A stretch of 64,000 nucleotides of DNA from Pseudopelobacter sp964542535 (GCA_964542535.1 CAZIUE010000013.1:60491-124490), one strand, 5' to 3'; shown: positions 1 to 8,954, numbered from the stretch's first letter. Notes: a model not told the origin generated them from the letters alone. Translations and numbers: made by a program.

Positions 1-2
1 TG

Positions 3-629
3 ATCCGTCTCAGCCAGCGCCGGTATGCGCTTGCGGAAGGGGAGGCTGAGGGCGCGCCAGAGAGAAAGCGCTCCTTCAGGAGCGTGAAACGCCCCTTTCC
101 CTGGAAGAAGCTGATCCTGCCGACGGTTCTGCTGTTCATGATGGTCGCCACCTCCCTGGTTCTCGAGCGCCCCCTCCCTCCCCGCAAGGCTCTTCCCCCT
201 CTGCCGCCACCGCCTGCCGCCGTTCCCGTGGCGGCCGTTCAGCAGGTGTACTCCAGCACGGCCCCGGTTCTGCCCGCCGAAGAGTCCGGAGCCGCTGCCG
301 AAGCCGAGCAGCCCCCCACTCGCGACGAGGCACAGGCAGAGAAGACTGCTCTCCACGATGGTACTACCGAAGCCGCGCGGGGCGTGGTGGTGCACTTGAG
401 GGTGATCCATAACTCCTCTCTGGCCGTGACCATGGATGGCACGACTACCCAGCATTACGATCTGACCGGTGGTGACTCCTTTGAGTGGAAAGCGGACCGG
501 ACTATTGCCCTTGAGCTGTCAAGTGCCGGCAGCGTGGCCGTGGAACTGAACGGCAGACCGATCTCCCTTGGCGCCGGAGATGTCCCCGTGTATGTCCTCC
601 TGGATGCCGGAGGCATCAGGCGGCAGTAG
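3..629 (+). CDS. RodZ-like protein, 3' part (DUF4115-type C-terminus)
   Basis: The reading frame is open from the left edge, so the N-terminal part, which in RodZ proteins carries a cytoplasmic Cro/CI-type helix-turn-helix, lies outside the window. What is visible is a basic juxtamembrane stretch (VKRPFPWKK), one transmembrane segment (LILPTVLLFMMVATSLVL), a Pro/Ala-rich periplasmic linker, and a C-terminal beta-rich domain with the pattern of DUF4115 (a V-x-L-NG stretch near the end). RodZ links MreB to the cell-wall elongation machinery. The first start codon inside the window is GTG at 84, but the frame upstream of it reads as a plausible basic cytoplasmic segment, so I treat 84 as internal. 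Family assignment is by architecture; it could be another bitopic protein with this domain. Confidence 0.6.
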   Translation: MRLSQRRYALAEGEAEGAPERKRSFRSVKRPFPWKKLILPTVLLFMMVATSLVLERPLPPRKALPPLPPPPAAVPVAAVQQVYSSTAPVLPAEESGAAAEAEQPPTRDEAQAEKTALHDGTTEAARGVVVHLRVIHNSSLAVTMDGTTTQHYDLTGGDSFEWKADRTIALELSSAGSVAVELNGRPISLGAGDVPVYVLLDAGGIRRQ

Positions 630-759
630 GTATCACCGGTTTGCCGCTGCCTGACGGAGCAGCGTTTACCCTGCTCCGCACGTCGAAATGCCATCCCTTA
701 AGATCACAAATTCCAGTAAAATCAATGTTCTCGAAGTTTTCAAAAATGCCCTCAACGGC

Positions 760-787
760 TTGACAGCCGTCGGCCCGGTGCTAGACT
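760..787 (+). promoter_or_regulatory. Probable sigma-70 promoter for the receiver-protein gene
   Basis: TTGACA (760-765), a 16-bp spacer and TAGACT (782-787) lie about 30 bp upstream of the start at 819. The -35 is a perfect consensus and the -10 matches 4 of 6. It probably drives the receiver gene and the following stress-protein gene. Confidence 0.55.
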
Positions 788-818
788 CGTTCCATAATCT
801 ATCATGGGGGAGTGCGTC

Positions 819-1193
819 GTGGCGGAACAGAAGAAACGCATACTGGTCGTTGATGACGAGGAAAACGCCCGTATCGCTTTATCGAAGATCCTGACCCGGG
901 AGGGGTACGAAGTAGCATCCGCGGGAAACGGCCAGGAGGCGCTCGGTTACTTGCGTGCCCGGGAGGTGGAACTGGTCATTACGGACATCAATATGCCGGA
1001 AATGAACGGCATGGCGTTTCTGCGCGAGTTGAACAGGATCCGCCCTGCCAGCAATGTCATCATGATCACCGCCTACGGCGAAGTTGAATCCTATATCGAA
1101 GCCATGAACCTGGGCGCCTTTGAATATATCAACAAGCCGGTCAAGATCGATGAACTCAAGAGGATCATCGCCAAGGTTTTCAAGAAGGGCTGA
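819..1193 (+). CDS. Single-domain response regulator (CheY/Spo0F type)
   Basis: The protein is 124 aa and is only a receiver domain. The acidic pocket is in LVVDDEEN, the phosphoacceptor is Asp56 in VITDINMPEMNG, the switch Thr is in MITAYG and the conserved Lys is in NKPVK. There is no output domain, so it should work by protein-protein contact or as a phosphorelay intermediate. I chose GTG 819 because GGGGGAG at 806-812 sits 6 nt upstream; ATG 804 in the same frame would bury that ribosome site inside the gene. A histidine kinase gene lies two genes downstream, but pairing between them is only a guess. Confidence 0.9.
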   Translation: MAEQKKRILVVDDEENARIALSKILTREGYEVASAGNGQEALGYLRAREVELVITDINMPEMNGMAFLRELNRIRPASNVIMITAYGEVESYIEAMNLGAFEYINKPVKIDELKRIIAKVFKKG

Positions 1194-1216
1194 TTTTACA
1201 TCAAGGAGGTCGTGTG

Positions 1217-1672
1217 ATGAAACCGTTTGAAAGGATCCTGGTGGCCATCGATTTTTCGGAGAACTCCACCTACGCCTTTGACTGCGCCCTGATGCTTGCC
1301 CGGCAGTTCAACGCCCGGCTTACGGTCGTGCACGTGATCAACGAGCCGATCGATCTGCGCGGTTTCTACGTGCCGCATATTTCCTTCGAGCAGCTGGAGA
1401 AGGAGATCGAGGCGGGGGCCGCCGAGATGATGGAAAAGTTCTGCAAGGAAAAGCTGGGCGATTATCCGAACCACGACAGCAGCATCGTAACCGGAATCCC
1501 CTACGAGGAAATCATCCGCAAGGCACGGGAGCTGGACGCCTCGCTGGTCGTTGTGGGTACTCACGGCCGTACCGGCCTTGACCATATCATCTTCGGCAGT
1601 ACCGCCGCGCGTGTCGTTCGCAGTTCTCCCTGCCCCGTACTCAGTATCCGCCTGCCAGCCGAATCCAGATGA
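1217..1672 (+). CDS. Universal stress protein (UspA family)
   Basis: A 151-aa single USP domain. It begins with the usual strand FERILVAIDFSENS, and near the C-terminus has the nucleotide-binding motif G-2x-G-9x-G-S (GTHGRTGLDHIIFGS), so it should be an ATP-binding type of Usp. ATG 1217 is preceded by a near-perfect AAGGAGGT at 1203-1210; the overlapping GTG at 1214 is too close to it. It follows the receiver gene by 23 nt and is probably cotranscribed. Such proteins bind nucleotide and support survival during growth arrest or stress; the partner is not evident here. Confidence 0.9.
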   Translation: MKPFERILVAIDFSENSTYAFDCALMLARQFNARLTVVHVINEPIDLRGFYVPHISFEQLEKEIEAGAAEMMEKFCKEKLGDYPNHDSSIVTGIPYEEIIRKARELDASLVVVGTHGRTGLDHIIFGSTAARVVRSSPCPVLSIRLPAESR

Positions 1673-1720
1673 TTTCCGTGCAGCCCTTTGCTGCCGCCAC
1701 GCCGCCCCAGGGGGCAGATC

Positions 1721-2917
1721 ATGCCATCAGAAACCAGAGCCGCCGTCGTCATTATTGATGGCGATGGCCCGTGCCGCGAGAAGACCGACCGGCTTCTTTC
1801 ACGGCAGGGCTATCGCGTGTACGCTACCGGGTCCGTTACCGAGGGAATCGAGCGGATCGGCGATAGCAGGGCCGAGCTGGCCCTGGTCGACTTCCATACC
1901 CTGGGCACGGAACTGCCCCTGCTTGCGCGGGAGCTGAAAACACGCTTTCCCACAACGCTTCTGGCCGTCTCCGCGCCCCGCGACGAGGTAAGGAGCCTGG
2001 CACGCCTTGCGGGAGAACTGTCCGTGGAGCTGTATTCTGTCCCGTCTGATGGTGCGGAGCTTGTCGAGCGCCTGGAGGAGCTGGTGCGTATCCGGGAACT
2101 GGAACAGAGCAACCGCAGGCTCCAGTTGGAACAGGAACTGCTGCTGCTCCAGCTGGAAACCTGCCATCAGGATTTTCACCAATTGATCAGGGAAAAGACC
2201 GAATCGTTGCAGAGGACCCGTACCGAGATCGCCCAGTCGGAAAAGCTGGCTGCCGTGGGATACCTGGCCGCCGGCATGGCCCATGATATCCGCAACCCAC
2301 TCAATTCCATCTCGCTTTTCACCCAGCTTATGCGTCAGAACAGCTGTGATCCCGACCAGGAGGAGTACCTGGGTAGGATCATCAGGGAGATTGAGAAAAT
2401 CGATGCCATCATCCGCAAGCTTCTGGATATGTCTCAGCGATCTCGCGGTGTTACGTCGGATGTGCGCGTCGATCAGGTCATTGATGGTGCCCTGGAGGTT
2501 TTCTCCCCCCAGTTTGAAGCCGGCAAGATCCGCCTGGAGCGACGTTACGAACTGGTTCCCCCGCCCATCAAGGCCGATGCTGCCGAGCTGGGACAGGCGT
2601 TCACCAATCTGTTCCTGAATGCCTTGGACGAGATGTCCGGCGGCGGGCGCCTGGGAGTCGGCGTCAGCGTGGAAGAGGGGATGGTTGTGGTCAGGGTGGA
2701 GGACAGTGGTGCGGGCATTCCGGACGATGCGTTGCCGAGGATCTTTGATCCTTTCTTTACCACCAAACCCCTCGGCACCGGTATGGGGTTGCCGGTGGTC
2801 AGGCGCATTGCCCGCCTGTACGGCGGCACCGTCAGCGTGGAACGCTCCGGCAGCGAGGGTACCGTCATCCGGCTCGACTTTCCGGTGTGCCGGGAAGCGG
2901 AGCGAGCCGCCGTCTGA
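1721..2917 (+). CDS. Sensor histidine kinase with degenerate N-terminal receiver
   Basis: A soluble 398-aa protein. Residues about 8-125 look like a receiver fold: acidic patch in VVIIDGDGP and an Asp at the phosphoacceptor position (ALVDFHTLG), but the conserved Lys region reads YSVPSD, without Lys. A coiled-coil rich in Leu/Glu/Gln follows (about 130-175), then the HisKA box AAGMAHDIRNPLNSI with His188, the N box (NLFLNALDEM), G1 (DSGAGIP), the F box (FDPFFTTK) and G2 (GTGMGLP). The catalytic part is intact. There is no membrane segment, so the signal must be cytoplasmic or delivered through the receiver-like domain. ATG 1721 has a purine-rich AGGGGG upstream. The next gene is a stand-alone receiver and is a plausible partner. 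Confidence 0.85.
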   Translation: MPSETRAAVVIIDGDGPCREKTDRLLSRQGYRVYATGSVTEGIERIGDSRAELALVDFHTLGTELPLLARELKTRFPTTLLAVSAPRDEVRSLARLAGELSVELYSVPSDGAELVERLEELVRIRELEQSNRRLQLEQELLLLQLETCHQDFHQLIREKTESLQRTRTEIAQSEKLAAVGYLAAGMAHDIRNPLNSISLFTQLMRQNSCDPDQEEYLGRIIREIEKIDAIIRKLLDMSQRSRGVTSDVRVDQVIDGALEVFSPQFEAGKIRLERRYELVPPPIKADAAELGQAFTNLFLNALDEMSGGGRLGVGVSVEEGMVVVRVEDSGAGIPDDALPRIFDPFFTTKPLGTGMGLPVVRRIARLYGGTVSVERSGSEGTVIRLDFPVCREAERAAV

Positions 2918-3128
2918 CCTACCGAACTGCTTCGTGGACGTTGATTCCGCTTCCCGTTGCCATCCATTCCCGGATGCCGTCCCTATTCTTCCATCCCTGG
3001 CCGCTCTCCTGCCCTCTCACCGCCCCTGGCGTCACACAGGGGGGCCTTCGCTTCCGTAGCGCATTCAGACGTTTCTTTTCCAGCACGGCTGTTGTAGTAT
3101 CATCCCATTTCAGATAGCGGAAACAGCA

Positions 3129-3527
3129 ATGAGCGAAGCACGCAAGAAAATCCTGATCATCGACGACGACCCCTTCTTTCTCAGGGTCCTGGGCGATGCC
3201 TTTGCCGAGAACGGCTTCACCGTGTTCACGGCCGGCGATGGTGTGCAGGGGGTGAGGATCTTTCTGGAGCAGGCGCCTGACGCGGTCCTGTCCGACCTTG
3301 TCATGCCGCGCATGGGAGGTGTTGCCACCTGTCTTGAGATCAGCCGCCTGGCTGAGGGGGGAACGCCGGTGATCGCCCTGCTCACCTCCATGTTCAAGGA
3401 GGAGCCCCATGAACATGATATGCCGGAGCTGGGAGCCGGCGTGCATATCCCCAAATCGACCCCTCCCCGGGAGATCGTCATCTTCGTGGACCGGCTCCTG
3501 AAGAGGGGTTCCCGTCAACCGGACTGA
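3129..3527 (+). CDS. Single-domain response regulator
   Basis: A 132-aa receiver domain without output domain. The acidic pocket is in LIIDDDPF, the phosphoacceptor is Asp56 in AVLSDLVMPRMGG, and the conserved Lys is in HIPKSTPP. The usual Thr/Ser position reads ALLTS. The stop codon is 3 nt before the start of the following flavoprotein gene, so the two are cotranscribed. It lies about 210 bp after the histidine kinase gene on the same strand, which makes that kinase a candidate phosphodonor (inference from position). Confidence 0.88.
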   Translation: MSEARKKILIIDDDPFFLRVLGDAFAENGFTVFTAGDGVQGVRIFLEQAPDAVLSDLVMPRMGGVATCLEISRLAEGGTPVIALLTSMFKEEPHEHDMPELGAGVHIPKSTPPREIVIFVDRLLKRGSRQPD

Positions 3528-3530
3528 CCA

Positions 3531-5135
3531 ATGCCGTTTATCTTCCGCAATATCAGTGTATCCCCCCAGGATGACGAAACTTGCCTTCCTCTTCTGGTTG
3601 CCGGTCTGCTGGGGCTGGCCCCCGATCTGCTGCGCGATTTCCACATCGTCCGCAAGGGGGTCGATGCCCGCAAGAAGCCGCGGGTGAAACTGGTCTATAC
3701 CGTGTCGTTCACCGTTGATGATCAGCATGCCCTGCGTTCGCGCATCGCCGATGCCTCTGCCCCACCTGCGCTGGAGTGGCAGGAGGAGGCCGCGCCCGTC
3801 TCCTGTGTTCCTGTTTCCAGCACCGAACGGGTCGTCATCGTGGGCTGCGGTCCGGCCGGCCTGTTCGCCGCGTTGCGCCTGAGCGAATACGGCGTGCGTG
3901 CCACGCTGATCGAACGGGGACAGCCGGTGGAACGGCGGATGCGGGATGTGGAGCAGTTCTGGAACAACGGCATCCTCAATCCGGAGAGCAACGTTCAGTT
4001 CGGAGAAGGGGGAGCGGGAACCTTTTCCGACGGCAAGCTGACCAGCCGCTCCCGTGATCCGTTGACCCCCTGGGTTCTGGAGCGGCTGGTTGAGTTCGGG
4101 GCACAGCCCGAGATTCGCTACCTGGCCAAGCCCCATATCGGCACCGACCGTCTGCGGCTGGTGGTTGCCAGGCTGCGCGCCCACCTGCTGGAGCAGGGAG
4201 TCGAGATTCGGTTCGGCAGTCGCTTGAGCGATCTGGCCGTGCTCCATGGTCGTTGCCGTGCCGTCGTGGTCAATGACAGCGATGAGTTGTCCTGTGACCG
4301 ACTGATTCTGGCCTGCGGCCACAGTGCCCGCGACACCTACGAGCTGCTGCAACGCCGCGGGGTTCGACTTGAGCGTAAGCCCTTTGCCATGGGACTGCGC
4401 GTGGAACATCCCCAGGAGTTGATCGACGTCATCCAGTACGGGGGCAGACGTCACCCCAACCTGCCGCCTGCCGATTACGCTCTTGCCTGGAACAATCGCG
4501 GCAGCGGCCGCAGTGCCTACTCCTTCTGCATGTGTCCCGGCGGCGTGGTTGTGGCGGGGGCTTCGGAACAGGGAGGTGTGGTTACCAACGGCATGAGCGG
4601 ACAGCTGCGGGACGCCCCCTGTGCCAACAGCGCCCTGGTGGTTAACGTGACGCCGGACGATTTCGGTGGCGTGGACCCCCTGGCCGGCATCCATTTCCAG
4701 CGTCACTGGGAACGCAAAGCCTTCATCGCCGGTGGCGGCGGTTTCCGTGCCCCGGCCCAGGGGATGCTCTCCTTCCTGGGACTCCCTGATCAGGGGGAGG
4801 GGGTGCTTTCCAGCAGCTATCGCCCCGGCATTGTCGCGGCTGAGCTGGACCAGGTGTTGCCTCCCTTTGTCAGCGCTACCTTGCGTGAAGGCTTGGTGGA
4901 TTTCAATCGCCGCATGCGCGGTTTCATCTGCGCAGAGGCGGTTTTGGTGGGTATTGAGTCGCGTACTTCCGCGCCGGTGAGGATCGTGCGTGATGAACAC
5001 TTCCAGTCCCTCACCGTGCAAGGCCTCTATCCAGCCGGAGAGGGGGCCGGTTATGCCGGCGGAATCATGAGCTCGGCCATCGACGGTGTCAGGATTGCCG
5101 ATGCAATCGCCGCCAGCCTGGGGGGACGGACATGA
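3531..5135 (+). CDS. FAD-dependent dehydrogenase, COG2509 type
   Basis: A 534-aa flavoprotein. After an N-terminal domain of about 100 residues comes the Rossmann dinucleotide motif VVIVGCGPAGLFAALRL (GxGxxG at 105-110) ending in the acidic ribose-binding region IERGQPVERR, then the characteristic NVQFGEGGAGTFSDGKL stretch. A second FAD-contact region (YPAGEGAGYAGG) is at the C-terminus. This layout is that of the uncharacterised FAD-dependent dehydrogenases of COG2509. Substrate and electron acceptor are not known to me. No signal peptide or membrane segment is visible, so it is cytoplasmic. It starts 3 nt after the receiver gene. Confidence 0.85.
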   Translation: MPFIFRNISVSPQDDETCLPLLVAGLLGLAPDLLRDFHIVRKGVDARKKPRVKLVYTVSFTVDDQHALRSRIADASAPPALEWQEEAAPVSCVPVSSTERVVIVGCGPAGLFAALRLSEYGVRATLIERGQPVERRMRDVEQFWNNGILNPESNVQFGEGGAGTFSDGKLTSRSRDPLTPWVLERLVEFGAQPEIRYLAKPHIGTDRLRLVVARLRAHLLEQGVEIRFGSRLSDLAVLHGRCRAVVVNDSDELSCDRLILACGHSARDTYELLQRRGVRLERKPFAMGLRVEHPQELIDVIQYGGRRHPNLPPADYALAWNNRGSGRSAYSFCMCPGGVVVAGASEQGGVVTNGMSGQLRDAPCANSALVVNVTPDDFGGVDPLAGIHFQRHWERKAFIAGGGGFRAPAQGMLSFLGLPDQGEGVLSSSYRPGIVAAELDQVLPPFVSATLREGLVDFNRRMRGFICAEAVLVGIESRTSAPVRIVRDEHFQSLTVQGLYPAGEGAGYAGGIMSSAIDGVRIADAIAASLGGRT

Positions 5136-5217
5136 GTCCTGATCTCCGGTCCAAGGCGGTCTTCATCCGGCAGCTGGGCATTCCAGCTGCCGAATCTATG
5201 TATATAAGGAGCGTCAG

Positions 5218-6345
5218 GTGACACGACAGTTTGTTGCGGATATCAAGGACCGGGATCCGGTCAAGGGAGTCTTTCTGGTCAAGGAGAAGATCATGGCCAT
5301 GGCCAAGAACGGCAAGCCGTACATGAATCTGCGGTTCATGGACAAGAGCGGCGAGGTGGACGCCAAGCTGTGGGACAACACCGATGTTCTGGACAAGCTG
5401 TTCGAGAAGAACGACTTCGTCAGGGTACGCGGCAAGGCTTCGGTGTACATGAACAAGATGCAGGTGGTGGTGGCCGAGATCAGCCGGGTCCCGGACGACG
5501 AGGTCAACCTCGCCGATTTCCTGCCCGAATCGCCCCGCAGCCTGGTGGAGATGCGGCGGGAACTGGATCAGGCGGTTGCCGGTCTGGACAACCCTCACCT
5601 GAAGGGGCTGATGTATGCCTTTCTGGCCGATGGGCCGTTGATGGAGCAGTACTGTAAGGCCCCGGCTGCCAAGGGGATGCACCACGTCTACCTGGGGGGG
5701 CTGCTGGAACATTCGCTGGCGCTGGTCAGGCTGGTCAGGGCCATCGTGCCGCTCTACGAGGGGATAAACGAAGATCTCCTGGTGGTGGGTTCCCTGCTGC
5801 ACGATGTGGGCAAAATCCATGAAATGAGCTATGAACGAGCCTTCGACTATACCGATGCCGGCAAGCTTTTGGGACACATCACCATCGGCGTGGAACTGGT
5901 GGAGGAGAAGATCCGCCAGGTGGAGGGGTTTCCGCAGGAACTGGCGCTGCTCTTGAAGCATATGCTGTTGTCGCACCACGGCCAGTACGAGTTCGGGTCG
6001 CCCAAGCGGCCCAAGACCGTCGAGGCTACCATCCTGAACTACCTGGATGACATGGACTCCAAGATCAACGGTATCCGTACCCACATAGCCAAGGAGACCG
6101 CCAGCAGTTCCCGTTGGACCGTCCATCACCGGCTGTACGACCGCTATTTCTTCAAGGGCAATGGTCTGGATGGAGAACTTGCCTTGGATGACGAGGATGG
6201 GTGCCGGTCAGAACCTCCGGAGGAGATCCCGCCGCCGGCTGCTCCGCGCTCCGTCCCTTCCAGGGAGAAACAGGTGTTCAGCAACCAGCCTCTGCGGAAA
6301 CTGGAGAACCTGAACCTGTTCGGCAACGGCTCCAACGACGACTAG
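5218..6345 (+). CDS. YhaM-type 3'-5' exoribonuclease (OB fold + HD domain)
   Basis: A 375-aa protein with an N-terminal OB-fold nucleic-acid-binding domain (about 1-110; GEVDAKLWD, VRVRGKASVY) followed by an HD phosphohydrolase domain. The metal-binding HD pair is in GSLLHDVGKIHE (His195-Asp196), with further conserved histidines in MHHVYLGGLLEHS, LGHITIG and LLSHHGQYEFGSPKRPKT. This is the architecture of the YhaM/Cbf1 family, which degrades single-stranded RNA or DNA 3' to 5' with divalent metal. A low-complexity acidic/proline tail ends the protein. The start is GTG 5218, preceded by AAGGAG. A strong hairpin terminator lies just downstream. Confidence 0.88.
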   Translation: MTRQFVADIKDRDPVKGVFLVKEKIMAMAKNGKPYMNLRFMDKSGEVDAKLWDNTDVLDKLFEKNDFVRVRGKASVYMNKMQVVVAEISRVPDDEVNLADFLPESPRSLVEMRRELDQAVAGLDNPHLKGLMYAFLADGPLMEQYCKAPAAKGMHHVYLGGLLEHSLALVRLVRAIVPLYEGINEDLLVVGSLLHDVGKIHEMSYERAFDYTDAGKLLGHITIGVELVEEKIRQVEGFPQELALLLKHMLLSHHGQYEFGSPKRPKTVEATILNYLDDMDSKINGIRTHIAKETASSSRWTVHHRLYDRYFFKGNGLDGELALDDEDGCRSEPPEEIPPPAAPRSVPSREKQVFSNQPLRKLENLNLFGNGSNDD

Positions 6346-6366
6346 CCCCGGCGGCCGGGCGGAACG

Positions 6367-6405
6367 CACGAACGCCCCTCCGGATGTCTTGGAGGGGCGT
6401 TCGTG
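6367..6405. terminator. Bidirectional terminator hairpin
   Basis: A perfect 15-bp inverted repeat (CACGAACGCCCCTCC, 9-nt loop, complementary arm) sits between two convergent genes. There is no clear T-run on either side, so efficiency is uncertain, but the stem strength and position fit a shared terminator. Confidence 0.6.
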
Positions 6406-6433
6406 TGAGCCGTCTCTTCAGCCGAATGACGGA

Positions 6434-7693
6434 TTATTTGCCGTTACAGGTGAAGTTGGCTTCGATGCGGCGGTTCTGCTTTCTGCCGGCGGCGGTCTTG
6501 TTGCTGGCCACCGGTTTGGTGAGGCCATAACCCTTGGCGCAGATGCGTTCCGGAGCAACGTTGAAGGTCTTGATGAGGTAGGCGCGTACGCTGTCGGCGC
6601 GACGCTGGGAGAGCTTCATGTTGTAGGCCTTGCCGCCCACGCTGTCGGTGTGGCCTTCAATGGCACCCTTGGCGCTGGGGAATTCGGCCAGGAAGTCGGC
6701 CACTTTCTTCAGCTCTTCTTTGTACTGGGGCTTGATGTTGGACTTGTTGGTGTCGAATTCAATGTTGAGAGCCGTGGGGCTGCACAGTTTGACCGGGCAT
6801 CCGGTCTTGTCCACGGTGGTCCCTTCCGGGGTTCCGGGGCACTTGTCGGAGGAGTCGTAGACGCCGTCCCTGTCGGAATCCAGGGGGCAGCCCGTGCTGT
6901 CAACCTTCACGCCCTGCGGTGTTCCGGGGCATTTGTCCAGATAGTCATAAACGCCGTCCTTGTCGGAGTCCAGGGGGCAGCCCATGGCGTCAACCTTCAC
7001 GCCTTTCGGTGTTCCGGGGCAGGCGTCGTTGGCATCGATCACGCCGTCGCCATCGCTGTCAAGGGGGGCGGCAGGTGCGGGTTCAGCCACCGGCTCGACG
7101 ATCGGCTGGGCCACGGGAGTTGCTTCGGTCTGGCCGCCAAAGGGGAAGTGAAGCCCCATGGTGTATTCGACCGCATGCTGGGTCTCACTTGACTGACGGT
7201 AGATCAGGTGGCGCACGTCGCCGCGCAGGGCTACCTTGTCGTTAAGGAAGTACTTGGCGCCCAGGCCGTAGTCACCAACGCCCTTGATGTCGGAGCTTTC
7301 TCCGGCAGGCACGGCCCCCTTGAAGGTGTGGGCTGCATAACCGGCGGCGACATAGGGAACGAACTTATTGTCGGGAAAGAAGTGGTAGAGCAGCTCGCCG
7401 CCGAAGCGGTAGTAGTCGGTATTCTTGCCGTTGGTGAGTTTGCTGCCGTTATGGGTCGGTTCGGTGTTCGAATAGTCGAACAGCGCCTCGATACCCAGAG
7501 CCTTGGTGAAGTTGTAGCCGGCCCTGATCCCGTACAGCGGTGCGGTATCCAGGTGCTGTTCGCCACCGTACGTGATGCCACCGATAACGGGTGAAAGAGA
7601 GAACGCGCCGGCCCTGTTGCTTGCGGATGCGGTCGTTGCCATGGCCATCAGGGAACCCGCGACGAGCAGCGAAAAACATGCTGTCTTTTTCAT
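6434..7693 (-). CDS. OmpA-family outer-membrane porin with TSP3 repeats
   Basis: A 419-aa protein. Residues 1-24 are a signal peptide (MKKTACFSLL...TASA). Residues about 30-187 alternate like an OmpA beta-barrel, ending with aromatic-rich strands. A Pro/Ala linker follows, then three consecutive 30-residue thrombospondin type-3 calcium-binding repeats (211-300; LDSDGDGVIDANDACPGTPK and two close copies). The C-terminal OmpA/MotB peptidoglycan-binding domain (301-419) has IEGHTDSVGG and QNRRIEANF, which hold the Asp and Arg that bind the diaminopimelate of peptidoglycan. The start ATG has AAGGAGGTT upstream; an upstream in-frame start (22 more residues) would bury the signal peptide. It should anchor the outer membrane to the wall. 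Confidence 0.92.
   Translation of the reverse strand: MKKTACFSLLVAGSLMAMATTASASNRAGAFSLSPVIGGITYGGEQHLDTAPLYGIRAGYNFTKALGIEALFDYSNTEPTHNGSKLTNGKNTDYYRFGGELLYHFFPDNKFVPYVAAGYAAHTFKGAVPAGESSDIKGVGDYGLGAKYFLNDKVALRGDVRHLIYRQSSETQHAVEYTMGLHFPFGGQTEATPVAQPIVEPVAEPAPAAPLDSDGDGVIDANDACPGTPKGVKVDAMGCPLDSDKDGVYDYLDKCPGTPQGVKVDSTGCPLDSDRDGVYDSSDKCPGTPEGTTVDKTGCPVKLCSPTALNIEFDTNKSNIKPQYKEELKKVADFLAEFPSAKGAIEGHTDSVGGKAYNMKLSQRRADSVRAYLIKTFNVAPERICAKGYGLTKPVASNKTAAGRKQNRRIEANFTCNGK
6794..7063 (-). repeat. Three in-frame 90-bp repeats coding TSP3 units
   Basis: Three back-to-back 90-bp units inside the OmpA-family gene encode residues 211-240, 241-270 and 271-300. Shared features are an LDSDxDGVxD calcium-loop, a CPGTPxG turn and a terminal GCP. 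The unit length is exactly conserved, so copy number could change by slippage or recombination without a frameshift. Confidence 0.9.
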
Positions 7694-7974
7694 GCGTTGA
7701 ACCTCCTTGTTGTGGTCTGTACAGCTGATTAAACAATTTCCATCCTGAATTCTTAGCACATTCTATCGTCATCGGGCAATACAAAAGTCTTAGGCCGTTC
7801 CGCCGGAGTGCGCAGTGGATCAAGCATAACACCCTGATGCGCGGATACAAGGGGCAGGGGAATCGATCTCCGGTTGCGACGCCGGTAACCGGCATCGAGC
7901 TTGCCTTTTGGTGATTGTTTGCAGTACTGTTTTCGTCGTTGTGGCAGGAATAACCGCGGGGGGAGGAAGGAACG

Positions 7975-8949
7975 ATGGAACCGTTTTTCAGGGCGCGCAG
8001 GATTCGGGGGAACGAGGCCATGCGGCGGATGGTCCGCGAGACCAACCTTTCGGTGGATGACCTGGTCTATCCGTTGTTTTCAACGTTTGGCAGCGGCATC
8101 AGGAAGGAGGTCTCTTCCATGCCGGGAATTTTCCAGCAATCCATCGAGCATGTGGTAGCGGAGTGCCGGGAGGTGCAGGGGCTGGGAATTCCGGCTGTGC
8201 TGCTGTTCGGGATTCCGGAGTGCAAGGATGGCGTGGGGAGCGATGCCTATTCGGACCGGGGTATCATCCAGGAGACGGTTCGCGCCATCAAAGGCGCGGT
8301 TCCCGGCTTGACGGTCATCACCGATGTCTGCCTCTGCGAGTACACCGATCATGGTCACTGCGGCCTGATCGTGAACAACGAGGTGGACAACGATGCGACG
8401 CTGGAACTGCTGGTGCGGGAGGCGCTCTCCCATGCCAGGGCAGGGGCCGACATGGTGGCGCCGTCGGATATGATGGACGGCCGCGTGGCGGCCATACGCG
8501 CGGCACTGGACGATAATGGTTTCGCGTCGCTGCCGGTGATGAGCTATGCCGTCAAATACGCCTCGGGCTATTACGGTCCCTTCCGCGAGGCCGCCGAGTC
8601 AGCCCCGCAATTCGGCGACCGCCGCGGCTACCAGATGGATCCGGCCAACCGCCGGGAGGCGCTGCGGGAGGCTGCCGCCGATATCGACGAGGGGGCCGAC
8701 ATTATCATGGTCAAGCCCGGTCTCCCTTACCTGGACATCCTGCGCGATCTGCGTAACCGCTGCGACCTGCCACTGGCGGTATACAACGTGTCGGGCGAAT
8801 ACAGCATGGTCAAGGCGGCCGCGGCCAACGGCTGGATCGATGAGCAGCGGGTGGTGCTGGAGACCATGACCTCCTTCAAGCGTGCCGGAGCGGATATCAT
8901 CATAACCTATCATGCCAAGGATGTGGCCCGCTGGCTTGCGCACGGGTAG
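7975..8949 (+). CDS. hemB: Delta-aminolevulinic acid dehydratase (porphobilinogen synthase)
   Basis: A 324-aa cytoplasmic enzyme that condenses two 5-aminolevulinate molecules to porphobilinogen, an early step of haem, sirohaem and cobalamin synthesis. The catalytic-zinc cysteines are all present in DVCLCEYTDHGHCG, so this is the zinc-dependent type. The two active-site lysines are in MSYAVKYASGYYGPFR and in IMVKPGLPYLD. Length matches the family. It is transcribed divergently from the OmpA-family gene across 281 bp. The start ATG follows GGAAGGAACG. No other tetrapyrrole gene is in the window. Confidence 0.97.
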   Translation: MEPFFRARRIRGNEAMRRMVRETNLSVDDLVYPLFSTFGSGIRKEVSSMPGIFQQSIEHVVAECREVQGLGIPAVLLFGIPECKDGVGSDAYSDRGIIQETVRAIKGAVPGLTVITDVCLCEYTDHGHCGLIVNNEVDNDATLELLVREALSHARAGADMVAPSDMMDGRVAAIRAALDDNGFASLPVMSYAVKYASGYYGPFREAAESAPQFGDRRGYQMDPANRREALREAAADIDEGADIIMVKPGLPYLDILRDLRNRCDLPLAVYNVSGEYSMVKAAAANGWIDEQRVVLETMTSFKRAGADIIITYHAKDVARWLAHG

Positions 8950-8954
8950 CGCTC

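Noticed and set aside
2919..5021. 700-codon open frame on the minus strand
   Set aside because: It is antisense to the FAD-dependent dehydrogenase, whose motifs are clear. High G+C leaves long open antisense frames; the translation is rich in His, Gln and Gly with no domain.
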